From contig CAJXNH010000014.1 of the NCBI GenBank assembly GCA_913057245.1, forward strand, positions 1 through 64,000: a stretch of 64,000 bases of DNA, given 5' to 3'. The notes below the pieces were generated by a model. It was not told where the DNA came from, searched no databases, and worked only from the letters and a program-made list of their open reading frames with translations. Of the stretch, positions 33,875 to 42,265 are shown one piece after another; the first letter of the stretch is position 1, and every line of letters starts with the position of its first letter. The translations under genes and the position numbers were made by a program. The stretch comes from an uncultured Phaeodactylibacter sp. (GTDB lineage: Bacteria; Bacteroidota; Bacteroidia; Chitinophagales; Saprospiraceae).

Positions 33875-34486
33875 TTGCATAGCGTACAGGATTTCCCGCC
33901 CAATCTGCCGGACGCGCTCGTCGTATCGGGTCGTTTCCTCCGGCGTACCATCGGCAACCTTAGGGTCATCGTAGGTTAGCGGCAGGCGGAAAGCTGCTCC
34001 TGGGATAAAAGGGCAATTCTCGTCTGCATCCGAGCAGGTCATAATGGCCGCAAATCCGGATTGAGGATTGACCGGCGCATCAAAAGTCTTGGAGTAGCAG
34101 ATCAGTGGGGCATGCGTTTCCGCGAAAGCAACCTGATAATGCGGATTCTCACCGCCCGGGTTGTGGATTTGGAAGCCCGCCCGTTGCAGCGCCGCCACCG
34201 CCCTGGGGTTGAAAGCCGTGGCCTCCGTTCCGCCAGAGTAAGTTTGCACGCCCGGGATTCCGAAATACGCGGCCCCGGCGTCCGCCCAAATCTGAGCGAT
34301 ATGGCTGCGGCGGGAATTATGGGTGCAAATGAAATTTAGTTTCACCGGCGTACTTTTTGACTGCACCAGATAATCCGCAAGTTGTTGTAGCAGTGCTTTC
34401 CGTTCGTCCGGTATCTGTTGAGCTTCCTGCAATAGCGATTCGGCGTAAGCCTTCAGTTTTGGTAATAAACCCATGGTCGTCTTCAA
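33836..34486 (-). CDS. arsC: Arsenate reductase of the low-molecular-weight phosphatase type
   Basis: 216 residues. The phosphatase loop is NFICTHNSRRSHIAQIWA (Cys-X5-Arg at about residue 59). Other marks are YSGGTEATAFNPRAVAALQRAGF and the aspartate loop region IMTCSDADENCPFIPGA. A helical extension of about 50 residues precedes the catalytic domain, as in many Bacteroidota ars-operon proteins annotated as protein-tyrosine-phosphatases. The enzyme reduces arsenate to arsenite for export by the adjacent ACR3. The last ten residues (AIRSGLRHRS) and the stop come from the MITE-like repeat, so the natural tail has been replaced. Active-site residues are unaffected. Confidence 0.88.
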   Translation of the reverse strand: MKTTMGLLPKLKAYAESLLQEAQQIPDERKALLQQLADYLVQSKSTPVKLNFICTHNSRRSHIAQIWADAGAAYFGIPGVQTYSGGTEATAFNPRAVAALQRAGFQIHNPGGENPHYQVAFAETHAPLICYSKTFDAPVNPQSGFAAIMTCSDADENCPFIPGAAFRLPLTYDDPKVADGTPEETTRYDERVRQIGREILYAMQLYAIRSGLRHRS

Positions 34487-34495
34487 TTTTGAATT

Positions 34496-34948
34496 TTAGC
34501 AGCAGCCACTGCCCGGTGCACAATTGTTAGCAGCGGACAAAGGCAGTGAAGCTATTTCGGGCATGCACGTTTCCTTAGCCAGGCAGTCGGTCTGCTTTGG
34601 CATCAGCACAAATTTCCCCTGTTTGAAGTCCAGCGCATACCGGCCGATGGTATCGGTTTGGTATTCGATTTCCACCTCTGGGTTTTGAGCCTGGAGCAGG
34701 GGAGTGGCCATATCGATAATGCCGATCAGCTTATCCGGGCTTAGCCGATGGTCGTAGTCCTCGGCCACCCAAATTTGCAGGCTGGCGTGCGCTTCTGTGC
34801 GGGTAGTGCCGCCGCAGTCAACAAAGTGCTTGGTGGTCAGCCCCATCTCTGTGATGTGAAAATGCAGCGGTACGACCTGCCCGTTAGGCTGCTGGAAAAC
34901 CAGTTGGTCAACGGATTGAAGGTGTGTTTTAAATTCAGAAACCGTCAT
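34496..34948 (-). CDS. DUF6428-like ars-operon protein
   Basis: 150 residues, no signal peptide. The body looks like a small mixed alpha/beta fold (SEFKTHLQSVDQLVFQQPNG; HFHITEMGLTTKHFVDCGG). The tail is Cys-rich (DCLAKETCMPEIASLPLS, then NNCAPGSGCC), with six Cys in the last 37 residues, suited to binding arsenite or another thiophilic ion. Its place between arsR and the reductase, nine bases from the latter, is typical of the DUF6428 family in Bacteroidota ars operons. The biochemical role is unknown. An ArsR-type palindrome lies 33 bases before its start. Confidence 0.8.
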   Translation of the reverse strand: MTVSEFKTHLQSVDQLVFQQPNGQVVPLHFHITEMGLTTKHFVDCGGTTRTEAHASLQIWVAEDYDHRLSPDKLIGIIDMATPLLQAQNPEVEIEYQTDTIGRYALDFKQGKFVLMPKQTDCLAKETCMPEIASLPLSAANNCAPGSGCC

Positions 34949-34981
34949 AGTGAAAAGGAATTATTGATTTAAAGATAACTT

Positions 34982-34999
34982 TATTGCAATATTGCAATA
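34982..34999. promoter_or_regulatory. ArsR operator in front of the DUF6428 gene
   Basis: TATTGCAATATTGCAATA is a perfect 18-bp palindrome. A near copy lies before arsR at 35393-35408. Position and repetition make it the likely binding site of the ArsR encoded at 35047. Confidence 0.7.
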
Positions 35000-35046
35000 T
35001 TAGCGTTCAGGGTTTTTTAATCATCCTCGCAAAACGGGTACTTGTT

Positions 35047-35373
35047 TCAACAGCACTGCTCACCCGGCTCCATACCCAGCAGCCCGCCCAGCATCTGACG
35101 GATTTCGCGCCAGCGGTGGGCATTGATGCAGTAGTTCATGCTTGAGCCTTCGATGGTGCCCTTTATGATGCCGACTTTTTTCAGCTCCGACAAGTGGCGG
35201 GAGATGGTAGGCTGGGAGAGGGGCAGTACGTCCATCAGATCGTTGCCGATACAGGCGTTGATTTCCAGCAAATGCTGCACGATGGCAACACGCGCCGGGT
35301 GGCCCAGCACTTTGGCAACGGTGGCCAGCTCGATTTGCGCTTGTGTGTAGCCTTCTGTTTTGGTAAGCCCCAT
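35047..35373 (-). CDS. arsR: ArsR-family repressor of the arsenic operon
   Basis: 108 residues from ATG 35373; a longer frame to 35484 runs through the operator and is rejected. Winged-helix domain with the recognition helix PLSQPTISRHLSELKKVGII. Possible arsenite ligands are the Cys in EINACIGNDLMDV, Cys in NYCINAH and the C-terminal pair GEQCC. The classic CVCDL motif is absent. Two near-identical palindromes, one before this gene and one before the DUF6428 gene, indicate autoregulation and control of the downstream genes. Confidence 0.92.
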   Translation of the reverse strand: MGLTKTEGYTQAQIELATVAKVLGHPARVAIVQHLLEINACIGNDLMDVLPLSQPTISRHLSELKKVGIIKGTIEGSSMNYCINAHRWREIRQMLGGLLGMEPGEQCC

Positions 35374-35392
35374 AGCGTTCTTGTTTTTTAAT

Positions 35393-35408
35393 ATTGCAAT
35401 ATTGCTAT
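35393..35408. promoter_or_regulatory. ArsR operator before arsR
   Basis: ATTGCAATATTGCTAT differs by one base from a perfect palindrome and matches the site at 34982-34999. It lies 20 bases before the arsR start. Confidence 0.7.
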
Positions 35409-35647
35409 ATAGTAACCATTTTTCAAAATATATGCCCAACTTTCTTGTACCGGTAGTGGTGAAATACTGATTTTCCCGCAACAAAAGAGCTGGAATTCCA
35501 TTTTGCTATTCAAAATTCACAGAAATGATTGATGCTGTAGTTGTTTGATAGTCAGTGCTTTTACAGACTGGCTTAAAAAGAATTCAAAAAAAGTAGAGTA
35601 CGGTTGCAACGTTTCCATCACCACATCACAATAGATAAGCAAAAACA

Positions 35648-36244
35648 ATGATCATGCAACGAATTACAATCTGTTTTTGCTTAGTCGCATTTTTTACGCT
35701 GACCAACTGCGAGCGGGAAAATTTCAATGAAACCATTGATATCCCCGAGGAGGTTACGCCCGCCGAGGTGGAATTCCAACAAGGTCTTGCCCTGAAAGCG
35801 CAGGAAGAGGATGTTTTTGTGTCTGAGGGAGATGCCCGGCGATTGGTTGGGGCAGGTAACTTCCTTTCCTATGTATTAACCTCTGGCACAATTACATGTA
35901 CCGGAGGGACTTCATACAGTGCAAGCGCCAATGGCGACGACTTCTTTATTTTAGAGTTTTACGTTTTCGAGGGTGAGGAATACGTTACCCAGGTGGGTAT
36001 TACTGCGGAAGTCGATGGGCAACCTACGGCATTATTCAGCCTTTTCTCTCCAGGTACAGGTTGTGAACACCAAAAGGCTGAATTAACGATTACGGAAATT
36101 ACCGAGACGGAAATCACGGGGACCTTTACTGGTGACTTCTTTAGAATAGACGGGCCTTTAGGCAATGATTTGCCCTGTAGTGGGTATGTCTATGTCGGGG
36201 AGTATACGGCTTCATTCAGCATGGCTTACGAAGATTGCGAATAA
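35648..36244 (+). CDS. Hypothetical lipoprotein
   Basis: 198 residues with a lipoprotein signal (hydrophobic stretch then LTNC, Cys at about residue 21). The mature protein is acidic and strand-rich (TSGTITCTGGTSYSASANGD; AELTITEITETEITGTFTGDF), like many Bacteroidota surface or periplasmic beta-sandwich lipoproteins. Cys residues near both ends may form a disulfide. It precedes the sigma factor gene by nine bases and so may be cotranscribed with it. No family was recognised. Confidence 0.7.
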   Translation: MIMQRITICFCLVAFFTLTNCERENFNETIDIPEEVTPAEVEFQQGLALKAQEEDVFVSEGDARRLVGAGNFLSYVLTSGTITCTGGTSYSASANGDDFFILEFYVFEGEEYVTQVGITAEVDGQPTALFSLFSPGTGCEHQKAELTITEITETEITGTFTGDFFRIDGPLGNDLPCSGYVYVGEYTASFSMAYEDCE

Positions 36245-36253
36245 AGAGCGCCC

Positions 36254-36736
36254 ATGAATACCGCTACCCTCATCAAAAAATGCCTGAAAGGCAACGCCCG
36301 GGCGCAGCAGCTGCTTTACGAGCAATACCTGCCGTACGTACTGTCTATCGTGCGCAGGTTTGGCGTGAGGCAGGCTGAAGAACGTGACCTTATTCAGGAT
36401 ATTTTCATTGCGGTATTCCAGGGCCTGGAGCGATTTGACCCCAATAAAGGGGATTTACACCACTGGATTCGGGGATTAGCGATTCATAAAACTATTGCTT
36501 TCCAACGCAAACAACAGCGGCTTCGGGCGGAGGAGCTCATGATTTCGGAACAATCTTCCCACACCACGACCATTGACCTATCGCACTACGATGCGGAGTA
36601 TCTTCTTGACCTGATTGCCCAATTGCCGGCAGGCGCCCGCACGGTGTTTAACCTTTATGTAGTGGACGGGTACAGCCACGAGGAAATCGGTAAGATGCTG
36701 GATATTAGCCCGGTAGGGTCGTGGTCGCAATTATAA
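36254..36736 (+). CDS. ECF sigma factor with a damaged, prematurely stopped region 4
   Basis: 160 residues as terminated. Sigma region 2 (LLYEQYLPYVLSIVRRFGVRQ; EERDLIQDIFIAVFQGLERF) and the first part of region 4 (LPAGARTVFNLYVVDGYSHEEIGKMLDISP) are normal. The recognition helix then reads VGSWSQL followed by TAA, where relatives have a GTSRSQL-like sequence and go on. Beyond the TAA the same frame continues RAKKLLREALEAQQIKGHY to a TGA at 36803-36805, which would overlap the next gene by 14 bases, the usual layout for such pairs. The protein as encoded probably cannot bind a -35 element. The gene may be a pseudogene. Confidence 0.8.
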   Translation: MNTATLIKKCLKGNARAQQLLYEQYLPYVLSIVRRFGVRQAEERDLIQDIFIAVFQGLERFDPNKGDLHHWIRGLAIHKTIAFQRKQQRLRAEELMISEQSSHTTTIDLSHYDAEYLLDLIAQLPAGARTVFNLYVVDGYSHEEIGKMLDISPVGSWSQL

Positions 36737-36791
36737 CGCGCCAAAAAACTATTAAGAGAAGCGTTGGAAGCACAACAAATAAAGGGTCATT

Positions 36792-38243
36792 ATGGAAACA
36801 TTTGATCAACGTGGCGGGCTCAACGATAAGCTGGGCCGGCATAAATCAGCAGATATTCCAGCCAACCTGAGCTGGGAACAAATGGGGCCAAATATCAGGG
36901 CAGGTCTGGAGCAGAAAAAACGCCGGCGACTGCTTTTCTGGTGGTGGCTGCCGGTTGGTACATCAGTGTTGTTGGCTATCGGTTACTTTGGCCTGTTTGG
37001 TGGTACAACTGAGCTGGGCTATTTCCCGATGCCCGGCCATTTAGCGGACGAAAATTCAGCTATAGCTGAAACTGCAACGGAGATGTCAGAAGACATAAAG
37101 GGGGCTAATGAGACGGATATTGCCTTCTCAACGGATGATTCGAAAGCGAAAGACGGCACAAATGTACTGGTTGCTTCGTCCAACCCCAAGGAGAGAAAAG
37201 CCTTAGCGCCATCAGCCTCAGAGGCTACATCAACACCAACACAATCAGTTCCTTTAAACGAATTTAAAGAAGCTCAGCACACTACTAGACATTTTTCAAA
37301 AGGGATTGATTTTTTCAGCCTCCGCACGCCCCCTAGCCCCCTAAAGGCGGGAACTGCAGCCCGCAAAAATCAATCCCTTTTACTCATGAAATCCAGTTTG
37401 TCTAGTGGTTTGGAAGCTCAGGCTGTGTCAGCTGATAAGGCACAGGATAAACTGGTCGGTTTAGACCTGCTAAATCAAATTGAAGCGTTGGCACCGGGAC
37501 CGGTGGTCAGCCTCGATTCAACTACCCCATATCCGGAAGTGCCGGAAATGCAAGCTGCTCGACATCCCTGGATTGTGGAAGCCGGGATGGGGCTTGCCTT
37601 CAACCTTAATCCTAATGTTTACGGCACGAAGTTGCCCAATACTACTATTGACCCACTAACCGGGCTTGCGGCAAGCCTCCGGATAGGATACGTGCTTCCG
37701 CAACGCCCTTACACCTTTTGGGCAGGCGTCGAAATGGAAGAACTGGTGCAGCGCGAGCGATTGCAGGAAGCTTTCCCCATACAGCTGTACCATCCCAATA
37801 CCGTAGATACCATTTTTCGGAATACCATCACCGGAGAAGAATTTACTTCCACCACTGATTCTATACCCGGCATCCGTAGGGTAAATATTCAACAACATAG
37901 TACCTTCCGCTCCTGGTCGATGCCTATACTACTCGGGAGGACCTGGTCAGCAGCCGGCTGGCAACTGGAAGGTAAAGCCGGAGTGGACTTCAACTTGTCA
38001 TCCTGGCATTCGGGCGGCTACCTGGTCGAGGGCTATGAACTAGTGGACGCCAGCACCCAATACCAGGCAGGATGGGCGGTACGCCTGGAGGGGCAAGTGC
38101 TTTTGCCGCCTGTACGGTTTGGGCGGTTGTTTGTTCGGGGTAGCTACCGCCGTTTTATGAGTCAGCCGGAAGGGCTGGTGCAGGGAAGTCTTTTCCGCCC
38201 GGAAGCTATGAGTTTGACGATGGGGTGGCGGGTGGAGTGGTAA
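36792..38243 (+). CDS. Membrane-anchored protein with beta-barrel-like C-terminus, partner of the sigma factor
   Basis: 483 residues. An N-terminal cytoplasmic part (METFDQRGGLNDKLGRHKSA, about 50 residues) precedes one membrane helix (FWWWLPVGTSVLLAIGYFGLF). A long low-complexity Ser/Thr/Glu linker follows (about 75-245), then a strand-rich domain (WIVEAGMGLAFNLNPNVYGT to LTMGWRVEW) like small outer-membrane barrels. The layout is common directly after ECF sigma genes in Bacteroidota and may act as an anti-sigma or surface-sensing component. The linker contains an in-frame 84-bp inverted-repeat element (37298-37381), which adds about 28 residues. Confidence 0.7.
   Translation: METFDQRGGLNDKLGRHKSADIPANLSWEQMGPNIRAGLEQKKRRRLLFWWWLPVGTSVLLAIGYFGLFGGTTELGYFPMPGHLADENSAIAETATEMSEDIKGANETDIAFSTDDSKAKDGTNVLVASSNPKERKALAPSASEATSTPTQSVPLNEFKEAQHTTRHFSKGIDFFSLRTPPSPLKAGTAARKNQSLLLMKSSLSSGLEAQAVSADKAQDKLVGLDLLNQIEALAPGPVVSLDSTTPYPEVPEMQAARHPWIVEAGMGLAFNLNPNVYGTKLPNTTIDPLTGLAASLRIGYVLPQRPYTFWAGVEMEELVQRERLQEAFPIQLYHPNTVDTIFRNTITGEEFTSTTDSIPGIRRVNIQQHSTFRSWSMPILLGRTWSAAGWQLEGKAGVDFNLSSWHSGGYLVEGYELVDASTQYQAGWAVRLEGQVLLPPVRFGRLFVRGSYRRFMSQPEGLVQGSLFRPEAMSLTMGWRVEW
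37298..37381. mobile_element. 84-bp MITE-like insertion within coding sequence
   Basis: AAAAGGGATTGATTTTT and its exact reverse complement (17 bp each, 37298-37314 and 37365-37381) bracket a core with GCCCCCTAGCCCCCTAAAG. The length of 84 is a multiple of three, so the host frame stays open. Confidence 0.6.
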
Positions 38244-38286
38244 ATCTCATTGGACCTAATACCTTTGCAGATAATTTTATACAGCG

Positions 38287-38973
38287 CTACCTCAATTGCC
38301 TCCCCAGCCCACTCTTCTCTAAATATTCCTGTAAAATATACTCCAACGGCAGCGGCACATCCGCATCCGGAGCAAGCAGGGGGACGGGGATGGCAGGCAG
38401 TGCTTCCCCCAGGGCTACGGCCCAAACATTGGCCAGGCTGTCGCCGGCGCGCTGCAAAGTTATCACATAATCGGCTTGGTCGACCCGTTCGTCCCGCCAG
38501 CGGCGCTTGCCTTGTTTTAGCAAATCAATTTCCACCAGGTAGATCCCTTTCTCAGCAAGCTGCTCCTGCTTGCGGCGGAAATCCTCGTAGCCGTCTCCCA
38601 TTTTGTTGGCCGGGGAAAGTACCTCGATGGTCGTGACCAAGCGCTCGCCTCCGTCCCGAATGGCGACATACCGCTGGGGTTGGTCCGGAATATCCACAGT
38701 AAAAGAGGGCGGCTGCACAGCGATAGTTTCAGCGTAGGAAGTTTCAGGCGATTCAGCGCGGTCGATCCTTGCATCCGGGCGGTAGGGCTTGGAGGCGCCG
38801 GATGCATCCGTCATGGACAGCCCGCGCTCTACGGAAATAGTGTAGCGCTCGGGAAGGCGGGGTGACAGCCAATCACGGATGTATACACTAAGGGACGCGT
38901 GCAGGTCCGGGAAGTACCTGGGCTGTTCTAGGGTGGGGTGCATGCCGGTGTGTTGTGCTTTGCGCTTGAGCAT
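38287..38973 (-). CDS. DUF4058-family protein
   Basis: 228 residues from ATG 38973; the longer frame to 39141 adds residues with no family pattern. Features match DUF4058: an N-terminal HPTLEQPRYFPDLHASLSVYIRDWLSPRLPERYTI-like opening, RDGGERLVTTIEVLSPANK with a nuclease-like Glu, the GYEDFRRKQEQLAEKGIYLVEIDLLKQG core (Glu-Asp-Leu) and the tail LPLEYILQEYLEKSGL. The family is frequent in cyanobacteria, along with Uma2, and may share the PD-(D/E)XK fold. Its function is unknown. It is convergent with the barrel gene, leaving 43 bases between stops. Confidence 0.85.
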   Translation of the reverse strand: MLKRKAQHTGMHPTLEQPRYFPDLHASLSVYIRDWLSPRLPERYTISVERGLSMTDASGASKPYRPDARIDRAESPETSYAETIAVQPPSFTVDIPDQPQRYVAIRDGGERLVTTIEVLSPANKMGDGYEDFRRKQEQLAEKGIYLVEIDLLKQGKRRWRDERVDQADYVITLQRAGDSLANVWAVALGEALPAIPVPLLAPDADVPLPLEYILQEYLEKSGLGRQLR

Positions 38974-39220
38974 AATTATAAATATAGGGGGGATGGGGCA
39001 GATAGTCAAATAAGCGGTAATCCTATATGTTTCATAAATAGCCATTGCCGCACGCAGTCTTCTACGGCGAATAGCATATACTGTAGGCTTTTTCGTGCCA
39101 CACAAGAATTTAGGGAGTGTATTAAATCCAAAAGAACACATTGTAAAATGACTTTCGAGCCAAAAGGGGGGAAGAAGCCTAATTGTAAAGATCCGATTCT
39201 GCTGCTCGATGCTTGTTCTG

Positions 39221-39228
39221 TACCTTTG
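39221..39228 (+). promoter_or_regulatory. Possible -7 element before the TPR gene
   Basis: TACCTTTG fits TAnnTTTG and lies 25 bases before the ATG at 39254. No TTG is seen at the right spacing upstream, so this is tentative. Confidence 0.3.
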
Positions 39229-39253
39229 TGCTCAAATATATAATCCATCTGTT

Positions 39254-39733
39254 ATGCCAAGATACAAGACCCGCTTCACCTACAACCATCCCCTCATCCC
39301 TTATGCCGTGGAGCATGATACCATGGAAGATGCTAGTGTCACCGAAGAAGAGGCTGAATTGATGAATGCGCTCTATCCGGAGGTCTTAGCAGGCAACCCG
39401 AAGGCGATTAAGCCGCTGGAAGAACTCGTAAGGACGTGCCCGCATTTACCGCGGGCTCAAAACCACCTCTACACGCTGTATATGATGCGTGGCAAGCGCC
39501 GTAAAGCCAGGGGCCTGCTCCGTGAGCTCCGCAAAAATCACCCTGATTACCTGTTTGGGATTACCAATGAATCAAACCTGCTGGTACAGGAAAAAAAGGA
39601 CACGGCTGCCGCACGGCGTTTGATGGGTGAGCGTTTGCTGCTTCAGGATCTGTACCCTGAACGCAAAGTTTTCCATGTTAGCGAAGTGATGAATTATTAC
39701 CAATCTGCTGTGCTGTTGCTGCTCGAAAAATGA
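39254..39733 (+). CDS. Small TPR-like protein
   Basis: 159 residues from ATG 39254, cytoplasmic. After a basic start ([20 protein letters not shown]) it is all helical, with helix pairs like tetratricopeptide units ([41 protein letters not shown]). Its stop overlaps the start of the SEC-C mini-gene by the ATGA arrangement, so translation of the two is coupled and they probably act together. No enzyme motif is seen. Confidence 0.75.
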   Translation: MPRYKTRFTYNHPLIPYAVEHDTMEDASVTEEEAELMNALYPEVLAGNPKAIKPLEELVRTCPHLPRAQNHLYTLYMMRGKRRKARGLLRELRKNHPDYLFGITNESNLLVQEKKDTAAARRLMGERLLLQDLYPERKVFHVSEVMNYYQSAVLLLLEK

Positions 39734-39903
39734 TGGAAATCCTAATGCAGTCCGGTGGCATGGTTCCTGAAAAAGAGCCGGCAGATAAACCTTTGTCTCC
39801 CCCGGTGCAATCCCCCTCAAAAAGCAAAACTAAGATAGGGCGCAATGAGCCATGCCCCTGCCAAAGTGGGCGAAAGTATAAGCATTGCTGTGGGAAAAAG
39901 TAA
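39730..39903 (+). CDS. 57-residue SEC-C zinc-motif protein
   Basis: The frame starting ATGATG at 39730 encodes a 35-residue linker and then the SEC-C motif [20 protein letters not shown] (Cys-X-Cys...His-Cys-Cys at the C-terminus). SEC-C binds zinc and in SecA contacts SecB and the ribosome; it also occurs as a tail on many other proteins. Here it follows the TPR gene with an ATGA overlap. It may therefore be the detached tail of a TPR-SEC-C protein, a known combination, now encoded as a second, coupled cistron. Confidence 0.8.
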   Translation: MMEILMQSGGMVPEKEPADKPLSPPVQSPSKSKTKIGRNEPCPCQSGRKYKHCCGKK

Positions 39904-39966
39904 AGGGGTTAAAACGCCTGCTCTCCAAATTCACGCTCCGGCAACTTTGATTTGCCAAGCGACCGG

Positions 39967-42096
39967 TTACAATACAGCCACCCTTACAATTTCCCAGTGT
40001 TTGCCAGTGCTTACTTTAAGCCAGTATATACCGGGGCGCTCTATAAATAGCTGCCTGCCGCTGATGACTCCGCTTTGTACGAGCCGCCCATCGACTGCGT
40101 ACAGCTCGTAGGGTGCAGAAGGCGGAGCCCCTTCAATATTAATAAGACCGGAGGATGGGTTGGGAAAGATGTTGATCGCGCCCTGCGTGACTTCTGAGGT
40201 GGAAGTGATGACAAAAGTACTATCACAAGAGTAGCCAACAAAGTTATATTGCAAGCTGTCATTTTCAAAGCAGCGAAGCTGAGTGACTTCCCGGACCGGG
40301 TCGCACAATCCATAGCCCAGGGGCAGACGTAGCCCACCCGATTGCTGCCCTATACCAGCGTATACGTTGGTAAGCAGGTCTCCTTCAATCGTGCCATTAT
40401 TTTCTATGCGTAAATGTTGTACCGGCAGCGTATCCCCCATTACGGTTTCCTGCGTGACGCTATCCACTTCTATCATCGCAATTCCCCCTCCGCTGCTGCA
40501 CTGACTGGTCCATTGCGTACCATACTGACTATTGACTGAAAAGTCATAATTCAATTGGTACATTTCCAGATCAGCGTCCCAGAGGTAGACTAAGCTGCCC
40601 TCCTGCCGCAGGTACTGAAGATTGCCCGTTGAGCCTTCTTCTACTGCAAAAGCAGTCTGCCCGCCTACTGTTGCGGTATCCACAATTTCATAAGTTTCGA
40701 AGCTGACGCTCTTCGCCGGGCCTCCAGAAGCAGTCTCTACTTCGTAGGTCCAGCGGGTGCCGATATCAAATACAGGTAAAGCCGTGTTGGCACCGTCCAA
40801 TACGATAACATCCTGGCATTCCTCACCAGCTAAGCAACCATTCGCATCTACTGCAAGCAGCCAAAGCCTGGATGACAGCTCCAAGTCCTGTATGGCACTA
40901 AGTTGGAAAGGGGAATACCTGGCGTGTCCACAAGCAATGATTTGACCAGTAGGGGTCTCTATGACTTTGTTTAGCTTCCCCTGCCGGTAAAGACCAAATT
41001 CATCAACTGGTAGTGCATCTACATTGGGGTGTCGGTATATCTTGGTCCATTTTAATTCCCCACCGGGGCTGATACGGGCAATGAAGCCGTTGTGGCTATC
41101 GTCCGGATGCCAGCCACCGCCGGTTGCCTCGCCACAAAAAATAATATCACCATTAGCAGCCTCTATAAAGTCCAGTACATTGTACTTCCAATTGTTAGAA
41201 AACGGTTCTGACGGCAAGGGGGTACGCCATTCCACTTCTTCCATTTCAGGGTTCAATTTGTTGATCCAGCCGTTGTCTGAAGCCCAGATGTCCTCTGGAT
41301 TGACTACAGAGAAATAGTAATAACTACCACTTTCAGAAACGTGCATGCTTGTGGGTTTGCCGACTGGACCTTCAAATTCAAACGAATCAAGCTTCTCTCC
41401 GTTTGGTAGCAGTTTTACAATTTGAGAGCCATATTCTCCCCCAGCGCCTTGATTGTCAAAATAGCTATTTAAATAAACTAAGTTTCCATCTGATGTGAAT
41501 TGCAAGTCATCGCAATTATTACTGGTAACTCCTCTTCTGTATTTTCGATCCCAATTTGTTGTCAAATGACTTTTATCAACGCTTTGTATGAGCACTTGAG
41601 ATCTTCCATCTGAAACTGTATTGCCGTATAAGTATACTGTATTGTTATTGCATATCATGCCATTACAAATCACAGTTTCGTTATTAGACGGACTTAGGAC
41701 ATCATATGTCTGTATATCTTGGAAGTGGGAATCAATTAAGTGTATTCTTGTTGGACGCCCTTGAAAAAGACCATGCGGATGCCCAATGAGTATGATAGTA
41801 TCACCCATACTTGCAAGCCTGTTGCTTCCTTCAGGAAATAATGATGGATATAGACGAGATTGAATATGTTGCCCTGAAGGCAAAAAGGAAGACACGTAAG
41901 AGCATGACCTAAACACAGTATCGTAATCACAGAAATTTCCCGAAAGAAGCACAATGCTACTATCAACATATTTAAGGTCAATATATTCGTCTGTTATACC
42001 GCTTTCAAAGCTATGCAGTTGACTGTAGGTGTCCACGGATTGTGCAGCCACTATGCTAAAAGTGAAAATTGACAATAGAATGATAAATAAACGCAT
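39967..42096 (-). CDS. Secreted T9SS cargo protein (type A sorting domain)
   Basis: 709 residues with a signal peptide (MRLFIILLSIFTFSIVAAQS). Residues about 20-430 look like a beta-propeller-type repeat (GNLVYLNSYFDNQGAGGEYG; NGDIIFCGEATGGGW; GQIIACGHARYSP), followed by a second strand-rich region. The last 80 or so residues are a T9SS type A sorting domain (INIFPNPSSGLINIEG...YELYAVDGRLVQSG...PGIYWLKVSTGKHWEIVRVAVL). The protein is exported through the outer membrane and usually anchored there. No catalytic motif is seen; a structural or adhesive role is possible. Codon use in the N-terminal half is somewhat AT-richer than nearby genes. Confidence 0.85.
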   Translation of the reverse strand: MRLFIILLSIFTFSIVAAQSVDTYSQLHSFESGITDEYIDLKYVDSSIVLLSGNFCDYDTVFRSCSYVSSFLPSGQHIQSRLYPSLFPEGSNRLASMGDTIILIGHPHGLFQGRPTRIHLIDSHFQDIQTYDVLSPSNNETVICNGMICNNNTVYLYGNTVSDGRSQVLIQSVDKSHLTTNWDRKYRRGVTSNNCDDLQFTSDGNLVYLNSYFDNQGAGGEYGSQIVKLLPNGEKLDSFEFEGPVGKPTSMHVSESGSYYYFSVVNPEDIWASDNGWINKLNPEMEEVEWRTPLPSEPFSNNWKYNVLDFIEAANGDIIFCGEATGGGWHPDDSHNGFIARISPGGELKWTKIYRHPNVDALPVDEFGLYRQGKLNKVIETPTGQIIACGHARYSPFQLSAIQDLELSSRLWLLAVDANGCLAGEECQDVIVLDGANTALPVFDIGTRWTYEVETASGGPAKSVSFETYEIVDTATVGGQTAFAVEEGSTGNLQYLRQEGSLVYLWDADLEMYQLNYDFSVNSQYGTQWTSQCSSGGGIAMIEVDSVTQETVMGDTLPVQHLRIENNGTIEGDLLTNVYAGIGQQSGGLRLPLGYGLCDPVREVTQLRCFENDSLQYNFVGYSCDSTFVITSTSEVTQGAINIFPNPSSGLINIEGAPPSAPYELYAVDGRLVQSGVISGRQLFIERPGIYWLKVSTGKHWEIVRVAVL

Positions 42097-42111
42097 ATTA
42101 CAAAGTTATAT

Positions 42112-42141
42112 ACGTGCAGCTCCAGAGTCGGAGCTGCACGT
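42112..42141 (-). terminator. Perfect 12-bp-stem hairpin after the T9SS gene fragment
   Basis: ACGTGCAGCTCC pairs exactly with GGAGCTGCACGT around AGAGTC. It lies just after the stop of the fragment at 42156. There is no clear T run on either side. Confidence 0.5.
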
Positions 42142-42155
42142 TTGTGGGTTACAAT

Positions 42156-42265
42156 TTACTTAGCAAGCATCACTTTGCGGCGGTGCAGTATTTCTTTATT
42201 CTTGCTTATCGTCACGATATACAAGCCTTCCGCCCAGTCCATAAATTGAAAAAAGGCGCAAGTAG
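42156..42265 (-). pseudogene. Remnant 3' end of a T9SS cargo gene
   Basis: The minus strand encodes DWAEGLYIVTISKNKEILHR then RKVMLAK and a stop, the typical last strands of a T9SS sorting domain. The rest of the gene is missing. Similarity fades upstream near 42265. Confidence 0.65.
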
